Below are positions 9,891 to 21,466 of a DNA stretch of 64,000 bases, piece after piece; position 1 is the first letter of the stretch; each line of letters opens with the position of its first letter. The stretch spans positions 168,501 to 232,500 of the forward strand of contig JAEMWC010000273.1 in the NCBI GenBank assembly GCA_016490735.1, written 5' to 3'. Below the pieces are notes generated by a model, which saw nothing but the letters and a program-made list of their open reading frames with translations, did no database searches and was not told the DNA's origin. The position numbers were made by a program, and so were the translations under genes. Source of the DNA: Pachyseris speciosa. Taxonomy: Eukaryota; Cnidaria; Anthozoa; Scleractinia; Pachyseridae.

Positions 9891-10029
9891 GATTTCGCCA
9901 AGCCTCGTGAAAGATTTAAGCAGAGATACGATATAATCATGCCCCTACTTTCCGATCACAAAGCGATTGTGCAAGCAAGGTCGTTTAAGCCCTAGTTTAG
10001 GAAATTTCAATCGCCGTAAAAAATGTTTA

Positions 10030-11605
10030 GAGAAACAGGTAACAGGTAACAGGGTAGCATGGTAACAGAAAACAGACTAACAAGGTAACAGCTAATAGAG
10101 TAACTAGGTAACAGGTAAAAGAGTAACAAGGTAACATGGTAGCACGGTAACAGGTAACAGAGTAACAAGGTAAAATGTAACAGGTAACAGGTAACAGCAC
10201 GGCAACAGGTAACAGGGTAGCACAGTACCAGGTAACAAAGTAACAAGGTAACAGGTAACAGGGTAGCACGTCACAGGTAACAGAGTAACAAGGTAACAGG
10301 TAACAGGGTAGCACGATAACATGTAACAGAGTAACAAGGTAACAGGTAGCAGTTAGCACGGTAACATGTAACAGAGTAATAAGGTAACAGGTAACAGAGT
10401 AACAAGGTAACAGGTAACAGTTAGCACGGTAACATGTAACAGAGTAATAAGGTAACAGATAACAGGGAAGCACGGTAACAGGTAACAGAGTAACCAGGTA
10501 ACAGGTAACAGGGTAGTACGGTACCAGGTAACAGAGTAACAAGGTAACAGGTAACAGGGTAGCACGGTAACATGTAACAGAGTAACAAGGTAACAGGTAG
10601 CACGGTAGCAGGTAACAGGTAACAGAGTAACAAGGTAACGGGTAACGGGTAACAGGGGTCACAGGTAACAGGTAACAGGGTAGCACGGTAACAGGTAACA
10701 CGAGTAACAAGGTAACAGGTAACACAGTAACAGGTAACAGAGTAACAAGGTAACAGGTAACAGGGAAGCACGGCAACAGGTAACAGAGTAACAACGTAAC
10801 AGGTAACAGGGTAGCAAGGTAACATGTAACAGAGTAACAAGGTAACAGGTAGCACGGTAGCAGGTAACAGAGTAACAAGGTAACGGGTAATGGGTAACAG
10901 GGTAGCACGGTAACAGGTAACAGAGTAACAAGGTAACAGGTAACAGGTAACAGGGTAGCACGGTAACAGGTAACACGAGTAACAAGGTAACAGGTAACAC
11001 AGTAACAGGTAACAGAGTAACAAGGTAACAGGTAACAGGGAAGCACGGCAACAGGTAACAGAGTAATAGGTAACAGGTAACAGGGTAGCAAGGTAACATG
11101 TAACAGAGTAACAAGGTAACAGGTAACAGGGTAGCACGGTAACAGGTAACAGAGTCAGAACAAGCTAACAGGTAACAGGGTAGTACGGTAACAGGTAACA
11201 GAGTCAGAACAAGGTAACAGGTAACAGGGTAGCACGGTAACAGGTAACAGAGTCAGAACAAGGTAGCAGGTAACAGGGTAGCACGGTAACAGGTAACACC
11301 GTAACAAGGTAACAGGTAATAGGGTAGAACGGTAACAGGTAACAGAGTAACAAGGTAGCATGGTAGCGCGGTAACAGGTAACAGAGTAACAAGGTAAAAT
11401 GTAACAGGCAACAGGTAACAGGGTAGCACGGCAACAGGTAACAGAGTAACAAGGTAACAGGTAACAGGGTAGCAAAGTAACATGTAACAGAGTAACAAGG
11501 TAACAGGTAGCACGGTAACAGAGTAGCACGGTAACAGGTAACAGAGTAACAAGGTAACAGGTAACAGGGTAGCACGTTAACAGGTAACAAGAGTAACTAG
11601 GTACA
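10030..11605. repeat. GGTAACA-type minisatellite, array 1
   Basis: About 1.6 kb of 7-8 bp units such as GGTAACA, GAGTAACAA and GGGTAGCAC. These are organised into larger blocks of roughly 40-60 bp (ggtaacag, agagtaacaa, ggtaacag, gggtagcac). The blocks vary by substitution and by loss of units. The minus strand has almost no stops, which produces long spurious frames of Leu-Pro-Cys-Tyr repeats. Confidence 0.95.
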
Positions 11606-11952
11606 TACATACATATTTAATAATCCTAGGAGTCAATAGACTATACAGGATACTTAAAACAGTCAGCGACGAAATAGAAGGGAGAAAAAAAAACCTAATT
11701 CACATTAAGCTAAAATAGAGTAACATGCAGGGGAAAATATATATTTAGGTTAAGTTATACGATAAATAGAGATTTACATTGCATGATAATATTGCCTTAT
11801 TGTTGGAGAGCATTCGTTTGGAAGGTAATAACGGACTCAGCATTAACAGCAGACGTAGAAAGATTATTCCAGAGGGGAATAACATGTGGGAAAAATGAAA
11901 ACTTGTAGGCATTGGTCCCGGGCATTGGTGTGGGCACAGATATGTCTAAACT
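11606..11952 (-). mobile_element. LINE 3' end fragment, copy 1
   Basis: Read on the minus strand, this ends at a CATA-type microsatellite tail (ACATACATACATA, 11602-11614 area). In the longest copy (27621-27985) it encodes the C-terminal tail of a non-LTR reverse transcriptase. All but the last few hundred bases of the element are missing, as usual for 5'-truncated LINEs. Confidence 0.65.
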
Positions 11953-12388
11953 TATGAGAAATTGTCATTAAAAGTATCCATTGCAACCATTGCTCTCCCT
12001 TGTGCGGAATGTGCTTTATTTCGCAACCAATCAGGAAGTGGGCCAGTTCCCAACGAGGGAGCATTATCAAAAACAACTTTTACATCAACGCTTTCAAAAC
12101 CATCAAAGCGCCATCTCGTGTTGGGAGTCTCCACATTCACAAGCCCCAACCTTGTTTCCTCTTTCTGTCGCAACCATGCCTCCGCTTCAAACACCCTTCT
12201 GAACCAGGGGGAACCCGCGCAACATACAGTATATAATTTCATGATTTCGCCAAGCCTCGTGAAAGATTTAAGCAGAGATACGATATAATCATGCCCCTAC
12301 TTTCCGATCACAAAGCGATTGTGCAAGCAAGGTCGTTTAAGCCCTAGTTTAGGAAATTTCAATCGCCGTAAAAAATGTTTAGAGAAAC
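11953..12388 (-). pseudogene. second copy of the PolB N-terminal fragment
   Basis: Nearly identical to 9604-10026, including the 96-codon frame that starts at 12242 and contains GPLPDWLRNK. It joins directly to LINE sequence at its left edge, so the rest of the polymerase found in copy 1 is absent. It is a duplicated scrap, not a gene. Confidence 0.85.
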
Positions 12389-12975
12389 AGGTAACAAAGT
12401 AACAAGGTAACAGGTAACAGGGTAGCATGGTAACAGAAAACAGACTAACAAGGTAACAGCTAATAGAGTAACTAGGTAACAGGTAACAGAGTAACAAGGT
12501 AACATGGTAGCGCGGTAACAGGTAACAGAGTAACAAGGTAAAATGTAACAGGTAACAGGTAACAGCACGGCAACAGGTAACAGGGTAGCACGGTACCAGG
12601 TAACAAAGTAACAAGGTAACAGAGTAACAAGGTAACAGGTAACAGGGTAGCACGGTAACAGGTAACAGAGTAACAAGGTAAACGGTAACAGGGTAGAACG
12701 GTAACTTGTAACAGAGTAATAAGGTAACAGGTAACAGAGTAACAAGGTAACAGATAACAGGGAAGCACGGAAACAGGTAACAGAGTAACAAGGTAACAGG
12801 TAGCAGTTAGCACAGTAACATGTAACAGAGTAATAAGGTAACAGATAACAGGGAAGCACGGAAACAGGTAACAGAGTAACCAGGTAACAGGTAACAGGGT
12901 AGTACGGTACCAGGTAACAGAGTAACAAGGTAACAGGTAACAGGGTAGCACGGTAACATGTAACAGAGTAACAAG
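12389..12975. repeat. GGTAACA-type minisatellite, array 2 left part
   Basis: Same repeat family as 10030-11605. It is cut at 12975 by the insertion of the 11.9-kb element and resumes at 24842. Confidence 0.95.
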
Positions 12976-13041
12976 AACACTCTTTGGAAACATTACGTAT
13001 CAGTCAAAAACAATACGGACAAAAAAAGTTTACCCCGCGAG

Positions 13042-13132
13042 GGTAAACTTTACCGCGATTGACCAATCAGAGTGTAGTATTTTCACATCCTTCTAACAGG
13101 GTAAAGTTTACCCGACGACGGTAAAGTTTACC
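13042..13132. promoter_or_regulatory. cluster of GGTAAASTTTACC palindromes near the left terminus
   Basis: Three copies of a 13-bp palindrome occur at 13042-13054, 13100-13112 and 13120-13132, with a half-site at 13028-13035. Further copies lie at 13591-13603, 16460-16472 and 17218-17230, and mirrored copies in the right arm (for example near 24685-24715 and 24760-24785). Repeated subterminal palindromes are typical transposase-binding sites; that role here is inferred. Confidence 0.5.
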
Positions 13133-13690
13133 GCCAGATGTTAGCGAAATAGCCATCTATCAAAGGTCAAATAGTTTTAAAATGCACTATTTCTACCACA
13201 TACACTTTCTTTGGATGCAATAGTGTACATACGTGTAAAAATAATGCCAAACTAACATTTTCTCTGATGAAGAATGGCGCGCTTTTCGTTCCGTGGCCGT
13301 GAAGAAAATGAGACACATAATCGTTTCGGGTCAATAGTTTTATCGTCAAAACCACTCAAGCAGAACTTGTTGATGACAAAAAGACAGGAGACCGACGTCA
13401 TGTTAACCCATAGCCTGTTTTGCTCAGTTTTTCCATGAGGAAAGACAAGACATTTTAACAACAATCACAGAAAACACTCCCACCAGTGTTCAGAGAGCCG
13501 CAGGCGTTGGCTATAAATCTCATGTACGAAAATCGTTTTTGTTTGCGAATGCCTGCTGGCATGTCGCTCGATCGGTTGATGCGGGGTATCGGTAAAATTT
13601 ACCCGCATAAACATTCACGAGGTGATTTAGCGCCAATGTTTTTCGGGTACGCTACAATTCACTTGGTGATTGCGGGGTTTACCTAAAACA

Positions 13691-13997
13691 CGGAATCCGG
13701 AATCCGGAATCCGGAATCCGGAATCCGGAATCCGGAATCCGGAATCCGGAATCCGGAATCCGGAATCCGGAATCCGGAATCCGGAATCCGGAATCCGGAA
13801 TCCGGAATCCGGAATCCGGAATCCGGAATCCGGAATCCGGAATCCGGAATCCGGAATCCGGAATCCGGAATCCGGAATCCGGAATCCGGAATCCGGAATC
13901 CGGAATCCGGAATCCGGAATCCGGAATCCGGAATCCGGAATCCGGAATCCGGAATCCGGAATCCGGAATCCAGAATCCGGAATCCGGAATACGGAAT
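13691..13997. repeat. (GGAATCC)n tandem array, left
   Basis: About 43 copies of a 7-bp unit, nearly perfect, with a few changed units at the right end (CAGAATCC, GGAATACGG, GGAATCTAG). It forms part of the terminal repeat of the 13675-15755 element. The plus strand reads as an endless Arg-Asn-Pro-Glu-Ser-Gly-Ile frame, which I consider spurious. Confidence 0.95.
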
Positions 13998-14240
13998 CTA
14001 GAAACTGGAATTAATAATTAATAAGAGGGTTAAAAGAACCGAATAATAATAATAATAATAATAAATAAATAAAGATAAAAAATGTCTCTTCACACTACGA
14101 CAAAAGGAGTTATACTCAGTTATGTTTCTAATAGCTACAGGGAGCTTATTAAAAGTAGTTGCTGCCGAGTGCTGAAAAGTTCCCGACTCTCTCGGAATAG
14201 AAAGGACAGGTGCAATCGTCTTAAGCACTGACCATGAAGA
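13998..14240 (-). mobile_element. LINE 3' end inside the MULE-like element
   Basis: The minus-strand frame 14228-13998 contains FQHSAATTFNKLPVAIRNI, the usual tail of non-LTR reverse transcriptases. It is followed by an (ATT)n-type tail at 14041-14070. Only the last part of the element remains. Confidence 0.65.
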
Positions 14241-15600
14241 CGATAGATGTCTTACAGGAGGAGGTAGGTGACAGGAGTGAAGTCTTAGTCTGGGACTTGG
14301 TTTGTTCTTTCCAGTTGAGTCGATGTGGAGGGATATAAGGATAACTATTAAGAAAGACCGTATGCAGGATCATTAAATGCAACTTAAAGAGCTGATCCGC
14401 GAGATTTTACACTAGTTTAACCTTAAGAAACAAACAGGCCCATGCAGTGCAGCCATCGCTGCAAAAACGGAGTGAGAAGCATTGCTATTGGGAAGAAAAT
14501 CTTTCTTGGAGCAGATTAACCACGTTTATCGCCTACTGTAAAAGTAGGCGTGACCAAGTCCTCAGTTGTTGTAGATATCCTTAACCAATCAGAAGTGGAG
14601 AGCAGCGGATTTTGCGTGCTCAAGGTTCCTATATAAAAGTTTCAAGGTATATTGGGCACCATACTGACTTAGGTTTTTTCGAAAAAAAGAGCAATGACTG
14701 AAGACGGTACAACTGTATGAGGGTGAAAATGTTGTAAGCAAACGAAAGCGCTAAAACAATCCTCACCCAGCCCCCATAGCTATCATTTCCAGGTGGGGCA
14801 TTTATAAACGTCTTTTCTTTTTGTTTTGTTTTTTGAAATAAATATTTTTTTGTCTTCTTTTTTTCTCCAATTAATCTCTCGGATTATATTTATTTCGTGT
14901 TAGTTTCTTTTTTTCTGTATATTTAAAAGTTTTTTTTAAAGTGATCTTTCTTCGTCTTTTGGAGATGTTCCTGAATGTACCGGGATGTTCCAGAATGTCC
15001 CATGTTCCACGTTTTATCGACGGCCACTCGACAACCTGAAATGTACGCGCCGATACAGTTCCCAAACATTCCAGCATGGAGCAACAGACAATGACCAATC
15101 AGGCATAAGCGTTCCCACGCGCAATTAAGTCAAGATATGCAAAGTGATTTTTCTCTGCTTTTTGGTCACGAAGCGTTTAAAATAGCTCTTGTTTTATAAA
15201 GATCTAGCTGAAATCAATAACAAAACATTGAAAACGGAAAAAAGTTGCTCGAAATCAAAAAAGGTTGATCGAAAATCGAAAGTTGTTCAAAAAGTTGCCG
15301 TCAACTTGTGGACAGGCCTAACAGGGTGCTTTTAATTAAAATGATTTTAATTCAAAATGTTCAAAATGCACAAAGCATTGATTAGTATCGTTGAAGTGTG
15401 ATTGAAAGCTGTGTGCTTTAAAGGAATCAGGCGGTTTATTAAAAGCAAAACCAAAGTATTAAAATGCTGCCCTAGATTGATTGATTGCTTGATTGCTTGA
15501 TTGCTGCAAAACTCAGGCTAAGTCATCATATAATTTGTTGACCATATTATTACCCAAGTGACTTCAACCTTTGTCAAACTTTTTTACCAAACTTCTGTAC
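14241..15600. other. interior of the MULE-like element, no gene
   Basis: No recognisable coding sequence on either strand. There is a short GATTGCTT microsatellite at 15480-15505 and AT-rich tracts around 14810-14940. This is probably filler DNA of a non-autonomous element. Confidence 0.45.
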
Positions 15601-15739
15601 ATTCCGTATTCCGGATTTCATATTTCGTATTCCGGATTCCGGATTCCGCATTCCGCATTCCGCATTCCGCATTCCGCATTCCGGATTCCGGATTCCGGAT
15701 TCCGGATTCCGGATTCCGGATTCCGGATTCCGGATTCCG
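15601..15739. repeat. (GGATTCC)n tandem array, right, inverted relative to the left array
   Basis: About 19 units, with an internal block of five GCATTCC variants and a more degenerate inner edge. It is the reverse complement of the left array but less than half as long, so the two arms have changed copy number independently. The pair could fold into a long hairpin. Confidence 0.95.
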
Positions 15740-17759
15740 TGTTTTAGGTAAACCCGTGATTGCGTTGCTATCAATTGCTGTTGAGAATCCCGGTCGCGAG
15801 AAAATTCACAAAATTGGCTTCGAGCACACGGACCGCTCACAGTTGGCCACTATCTAAAAGAATTGTCTCGGATCATAACAAATGTGCTCGTGAAACGATG
15901 TATTCATTTTAAAGTATCAAGCCAACGGAACTACATGTAGTACAAAGAAAAGAAATATTCAGTTATGGGCTCTCGAACTCCAAAATGCCACATTCTGGGA
16001 TCGGATGTGGCGCTCACGAAATAAACGTGACATATTTCAATCTCATTGTGAAGGTACACCAACATTAACTGCACGTGCACGCGAGAGAAATGATTTGCTT
16101 TGGTGTTGTTTCGCGTCGTGCACTTTATTTCGCTGTTATAAAATGCTTACTCAGAGGCTGGTTAACAGAAAGTAATACATGTTGAACTGGGCAGTTCGGC
16201 TCACAACATTATTACTGTGTTGTTGTTTCAAAAGTGTTGCGATTCAATCGAGCTCAGGGAAATTAAGAGTAATAATATTTGCCCGCGCGCAGTCAAGTCA
16301 TTCACGAGGCGGCTTATTTTGCTTGTTCTTTGTGCGTGAAGAACCAACTGCAATAACGTTGTGAAATGCTCAGTTACGCAGTGAACATTGTTAATGGTTC
16401 ATTCTTGCACGTTAATTTTGTCTATTTTTTAAAATTGATCTGTAATGTCACTCTTGAGCGGTAAAGTTTACCTATGATTTTCAGTGTTTGGCACCAATTA
16501 ACTGATTAGTTTACAGTTTATCCCGAATACATTTTTTTTATTCCAAACACACTGGTTCGACGACTTCATGTTGAATTTATTTTCTCTAGGCCAATGACAC
16601 ACTGTTCACGTCAAGCAATTGCAAAAATTCGGTAAAGTTAGTTTGCACCATGATTTTAAATGTAATTATACAGGAAATGCTTGGCGCGAAACGAAGGTTA
16701 TATTCCCGCGAAATACGCTGAAGGCTTACAAAAGGCCAAATCAACATAAAATACCGTATGCTTATTACAAAGGAAAGCTATTACACTATCAGTTAACTAG
16801 CGAGTAAAATGATCAGTTTGGCAATAACAACAGTCATAGTTTCTTACCCTGTGAATTCAATTTAACTTCCACAGTCATCTGGAGCCGTCATCTTCCTCCG
16901 CTTTTGTCATCTCGTGTTGAGGAAAACTTTGCTCTTGGGCAGTTTAACGCACTCTACACACGCGTCCGGATACATGTGCCCAGCTACAGATATATATTGA
17001 AACAAAATTGCTACGAATGCAGTTTTACGGTCTTGCTCGCAATTGTGTTGCGAATTAAAATTCTTCAGATTTGTCACTTAGCGTTAGCGAACACAATATT
17101 GATACGTCCTACAAACTTTGCTACTCTTGCGTCCAACTCTTGCGTTATTTTATTGACCAAACAACGGCGTCATTGATAACGTGACAGACTTCACGATCTC
17201 AAATGTCACTCTTAAGTGGTAAAGTTTACCCGGATTATTCCTGTTTGGCGCTAAAAGTTGGATATTTTAGCCCGTCTACAAGTTCGCGATATGGATTTTC
17301 ATTTCTCCCTGACAGTGTTTCGCCCTAGCTGGTCCGTTTCATTGTGAGTTGACACAGGGCAAGGCTTTCACTTCACGTAAACATCCACGTGAGATAGACG
17401 GTTTACAAACTGAGTTTTATATATTTTAGAGTTTATAATTGTTGTTGTCAGGGCTGCTTGAGAGCAAACACACATGCTAGTATGAAATGAAATTGGATTT
17501 CAAAGTCCATTTTCTTCATTTTTCACTGAGCGTCTTGAACTATATGAAAGATAAAATTTGTCATTCAAATCATCTTCAGTTGTTGCTGCTCATTCCTTCG
17601 TCGGGTCGGGTAAATACCATAATTTAGATAAACACAAGCGTTCTAACCCTACTAATACTGTTACTGTTTTATATGTAAATATGAATATATATTTTACAAT
17701 GATTCGGCAAATATTCCATTAAGAATAAATGTAAATATTAAAACCTGGAACGTAGGACT

Positions 17760-18250
17760 TACATACCTACATACACACCTTTATTGAGACTTCCTTTCCA
17801 AGGCTTTTCAGTCACAATGAGCTAACTTATTACAATTAACTAGATACAAGAAAAAGTAATTTTAACTAGTGGACCAATTATAAGTATTAAAATAAAGGAA
17901 GTCTGATACTTCCTTCATGTCTTTGGGTAGTTTGTCCCAGCAAGTAGCCCCTCTCGAAGATCGCTGTCCAGACTTTAATCTGCATCTATGTAGATTCAGG
18001 TCAGGTGTATTTCTGTCGTCATGAGCTTGTCTATGTGTGAATTTTGACTAAGGTAATTTGGTGCTTGACCATGTAGGCACTTATGGACCATTACAGAATC
18101 ATTTAAAAGTAGTTTATCAGCAATGGGTAGCCATCTGAGTGACTTCAATCACCCAGAAATGTGATCATACTTCCGGAGACCAAGAACTATCCTGCAGGCA
18201 AAGTTCTGAACTAATTACAATTTTTAAGTTTGTTTTAGAGGTGTTAATCC
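17760..18250 (-). mobile_element. LINE reverse transcriptase C-terminal fragment
   Basis: Read on the minus strand from about 18230, the DNA encodes NFAARIVLGLRKYDH, then SLRWLPIADKLLLNDSVMVH and CLHGQAPNYLS, with a stop or frameshift before a final CWDKLPKDMK-like tail. This is the thumb and C-terminal region common to CR1/L2/Jockey-type non-LTR retrotransposons of cnidarians. The 3' end lies near 17760. Confidence 0.7.
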
Positions 18251-21200
18251 ACACGGTGGAGCAATAAAACAATTTACTAAAAACAAAAGCATTAATTAGT
18301 AAAAGTAGCAGTTGGCAGTACTCGTTTCCTGTACTAGTCAGACTGCGATTACGTCAGCTTACTATCACTATACTCATCTCAGTCCAGTCTATCATTGTGG
18401 CATACCTGGTCAACATCCTCCATTAGGACCATAAGGAAAGACATGTATATCTGGGAAGAATATGCTATTTTATCACGCTTCCAAATGCCACTATTCACTA
18501 CTCAGCTAACACATCACCAGAATAGTAGCTGGTTTTACACACATTGAATTTCACTCAGTATCGTACCACTCTTACCTCTTTAAAAATTTTCTTTTCAATC
18601 AATTACGCTGAAAATCCCATGATATACTTACTCTTGTTCTTCCTATAACGACGCGATTACCTTGGGTACTTTGAAGCGCTGTTTATAGGGTACTGTAGTC
18701 GTGAATGTGTCACGGTATCTATATAATTCAAATCACTGTGGGGAAACAGTATGGGACATAACCAACCCAGATCAGTTCAATGGCGGTGGGGCCGTTTCAG
18801 TAGTCGTGGGTGCTTTCGTCAAGTAGTCAACATTTTCCCGTTAGTACTGAGTAAGATGCTCGTCATTTCAAACGACCCAAGCCAATTTTTTCACCTGGAC
18901 CTGGAACTTGAGTATTTTTACTTCTACTCATTTTATGCTTTGCATTTTCAGAAGAGACTTTTCTACTTTCCAAATTAGCACGCTAAGTTTGACTAAAGAG
19001 GTTCCCCTAACAAGCCAATTTTAGCAGAGCATACTAAAGAAGCAGCTACTTCTAGAATTCCTGTTCTTTTTCTACGATCAGGGGAAACAAATTATAACAG
19101 CAAACACTTTTTTCTTCCATCAAAAGAGGAGCAAGTTGGAGAAAGAGGGTTCGTATTCGCCGAATTACTATTTCCCTGTTATGTTGCAGCTGTTGTTCTT
19201 TTCCTTTTTTTAACACATTATGTTGACATTTACTTCCACTTTTCGATTCAATAGCTTCAGCTATCAAGGTACCAAAAGCTTTTGTTCGCGGGACAATTTG
19301 ATAGGCCTGGTCACTGGAGGCTTGGGGTGAGAACCATATTATGATTGATACCAAAAGCACGATCACATACACGGTTTACATTTGAAGCTATAAATTTACG
19401 TTTAAATCCGTCATCGCGGTTTTCTGTTTTTGTTTTTTTCTTTGTGTCTTTGTTGTTGTATTTCATTGTGTCTTAGAATACAGGCGACCTTATTTCCGGA
19501 CTTATGCTTTGTGTCTTTCTTCTTTGTTTTGGAACAGGTGGTAGTTGGTGTCAAACAAGATCGCTTGTGGATCCACTTCAAGGCAACGTCCAAGACCCAG
19601 ATTTTTTTGAAACAATCAAATTAGTGGTAGTAAATAGCAAGAATGTAAGTTCTCCTTCATTATCCAACCTCACACGGCATTGTCAGTCGAATAACGCTGG
19701 AAACTGAAGTGTGCTCAAAACGAACTTCAATTAGGTTCTCAGTCCTAATTACTACTTACTAAACGGTAGCAGATAGTTTCGTTTGCCATTTGTTGTCTTT
19801 CAGAGCATTTCTTTGTGCGAGGGAAGACCTTGGGAAATAGGACTGGAGAATAGTAACTATATCGCACCCGACTCAGACAGACCTCATCAGTTGTGGTGTT
19901 TACGTTCTTAAGGTTAGTGTTGCGTCAGACGATAGAATGGTGCCAATGTCTTTATTTATGAACTGTTTCGTATAAATAAACGAAAGTGAATAATCTTGTA
20001 AATGTACACATTTTATTAGATTGCTGACTGCATAGCCAGTGAAACTGAGATGGCACTGATTTCACGAGGTAGGGAGTAGTTTTGGAAAGTTATTTTGCCT
20101 TTCGTATTCTCCCCTGTTTCAACGAGGTTAAAGGGGTTTTTATTGATTTCAGGCTTAAAGAAGGTGTGAATTTCCTTTAAAAGAAAACTTCCGTAACTTT
20201 CTCCATTCAAGTGTCCTGCAACTAAAAGGTCACCGCACGCTTTCCAACTGAAGCTGTAGTAATTTGGCCAGATGCATGCATTCCCTGAAATTTGAATTCG
20301 TTTGTATGGTGCTACTTTTGCTGGCAGTGGAACCAGTTTTGGTTATCACGGGTGGTCAGATGGGGCTGAGGACACCCTCGGCTAGAATAGCTAAACTTTA
20401 AGATGGTACCTTCTGGGTTAACCCCAAACTTTAAACTCCAAATAAAGCTGATTATTTGGTAGTTTGGTTGTAAGTTTCTACTCAACATTTTAATTCCTTT
20501 CTTAGGATGATATAGATAAATTCTGACATCACATCGCTCACACCGTCATGCAGGGGAACCCAACGACAAGTTTCGGTAGATATCTGTTCGGTGAAGGGTA
20601 ATTCGCCTTGCGCTTTCGGCGTCGATTAAAGAGTGCACTCGGATTTTCGTAACTAAAACGTGTCCTAAAGTATTCGAAATTGGGAAATGATAGCCCCTGA
20701 AGTGTTCGGAAAGGTCGTAATTGCTGTTTTAGGCAGTCAAAAAGGTCAGCTACCATTTTCGGAAAGAAATAGTTCCCTAGAAAGTTCGTGGAAAGTTCAT
20801 TTCAGCTTACAATTTCTCAAAGGAAAATTTTGTTCCCTAACATTTTCGGGCAGTTAAAATTTCAGCTAGGGAATCCGAACAAATGAATTTCTTCTAGCTT
20901 ATGAAAACATCACTTTAAACAGACATCAAACACCATAACGCACCCAAAAATGCCTTTCTATAGCTTTTGGTTGATTTTGCTCGTTGGTTGCCCCTGGTCA
21001 TGGATGGATGATGGTCGCAGCTGCCAGTGAAGTACAAATGGGAACTGTATCGATGTACACATGTATATAATTATGTTCACTAGCTTTGATGCTGATTACC
21101 AGTCGATTAAACCTACCTTATGTTTTTCGTTCACTTGTTTTAATATAGCCAATCAGTATATTGGACGTGAAAGAAGTAAATGAGCAAGTGTTTTCCACTG

Positions 21201-21460
21201 TATCTGTAATAACGGGAAATAATGGAAATGTAAATGAGTGTGTGAGACCATTGTTCGAAAAATTGCATTACCCTTCTGTGAGGCTAGAGAGTTGCCAAAA
21301 TTGGTACAGGATTACAAAATATCTATGCCACGATATGAAATGCCATTACTGTAGTTAACAGTGCTAAGCCAGATTACCATATGTTACCATTTGTTAATTT
21401 ATCGTTCTGTGTAGGGTAATCAACAGATCAAACAGCTACGCACATTCACCCCTGGGGACT
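18251..21460. other. central part of the 11.9-kb element, no gene recognised
   Basis: Only short frames of fewer than 110 codons occur here, without motifs of transposases or host proteins. The frame 19372-19052 (minus) and frames near 19430-19707 (plus) look like chance. Around 20530-20880 there are several short T/A-rich runs with repeated TTTCGG and AAAGTTCG words, but no clear element border. Confidence 0.4.
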
Positions 21461-21466
21461 AACTAA

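Larger units (their letters stand above)
780..9900. mobile_element. degraded Polinton/Maverick (adintovirus-like) provirus
   Basis: Seen directly: a compact block of adjacent reading frames for a PLA2-type capsid protein, an adenain-like protease, a pX-like protein, a major capsid protein, a penton-like protein, a packaging ATPase and part of a protein-primed polymerase B. Known of the family: this morphogenesis module plus PolB defines Polintons, also called Mavericks or adintoviruses in animals. The genes are interrupted by frameshifts, the ATPase lacks its second half and PolB lacks its exonuclease and polymerase core. I recognised no retroviral-type integrase and no long terminal repeats, so both ends are probably lost and the limits given are only the span of recognisable or likely genes. 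It is an ancient, non-functional copy rather than an active virus. Confidence 0.85.
13675..15755. mobile_element. 2.1-kb MULE-like/foldback element with (GGAATCC)n terminal arrays and 9-bp TSD
   Basis: Inserted in the left inverted repeat. It is flanked by GTGATTGCG on both sides (13666-13674 and 15756-15764), and the empty site is visible in the right arm. The ends are GGGTTTACCTAAAACACGG and its exact reverse complement, each followed by a GGAATCC array pointing inwards. The 9-bp duplication suggests the Mutator-like (MULE) superfamily. The interior holds a LINE tail and about 1.3 kb without a gene, and no transposase. Confidence 0.85.
12976..17475 (+). repeat. left long inverted repeat arm (interrupted)
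   Basis: Matches the reverse complement of 22447-24841 once the nested element 13675-15755 and its 9-bp duplication are removed. It carries six copies of the palindrome GGTAAASTTTACC or a close variant. It also contains a 61-codon frame (16179-16364) and the two halves of a 93-codon frame that are mirrored in the right arm. Since the arms are near-identical DNA, preservation of these frames does not show that they are coding. Confidence 0.85.

Noticed and set aside
10027..11137. Minus-strand open frames of up to 363 codons in the minisatellites (Leu-Pro-Cys-Tyr repeats)
   Set aside because: They exist only because the 7-8 bp unit lacks stops in that frame. Several frames are open at once, and unit insertions shift the frame freely.
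10030..12975. CRISPR-like array
   Set aside because: The repeats are contiguous, with no unique spacers of constant length, and the context is a eukaryotic genome.
13670..14014. 114-codon Arg-Asn-Pro-Glu-Ser-Gly-Ile frame
   Set aside because: Direct translation of a perfect 7-bp microsatellite; no start context and no unique sequence.
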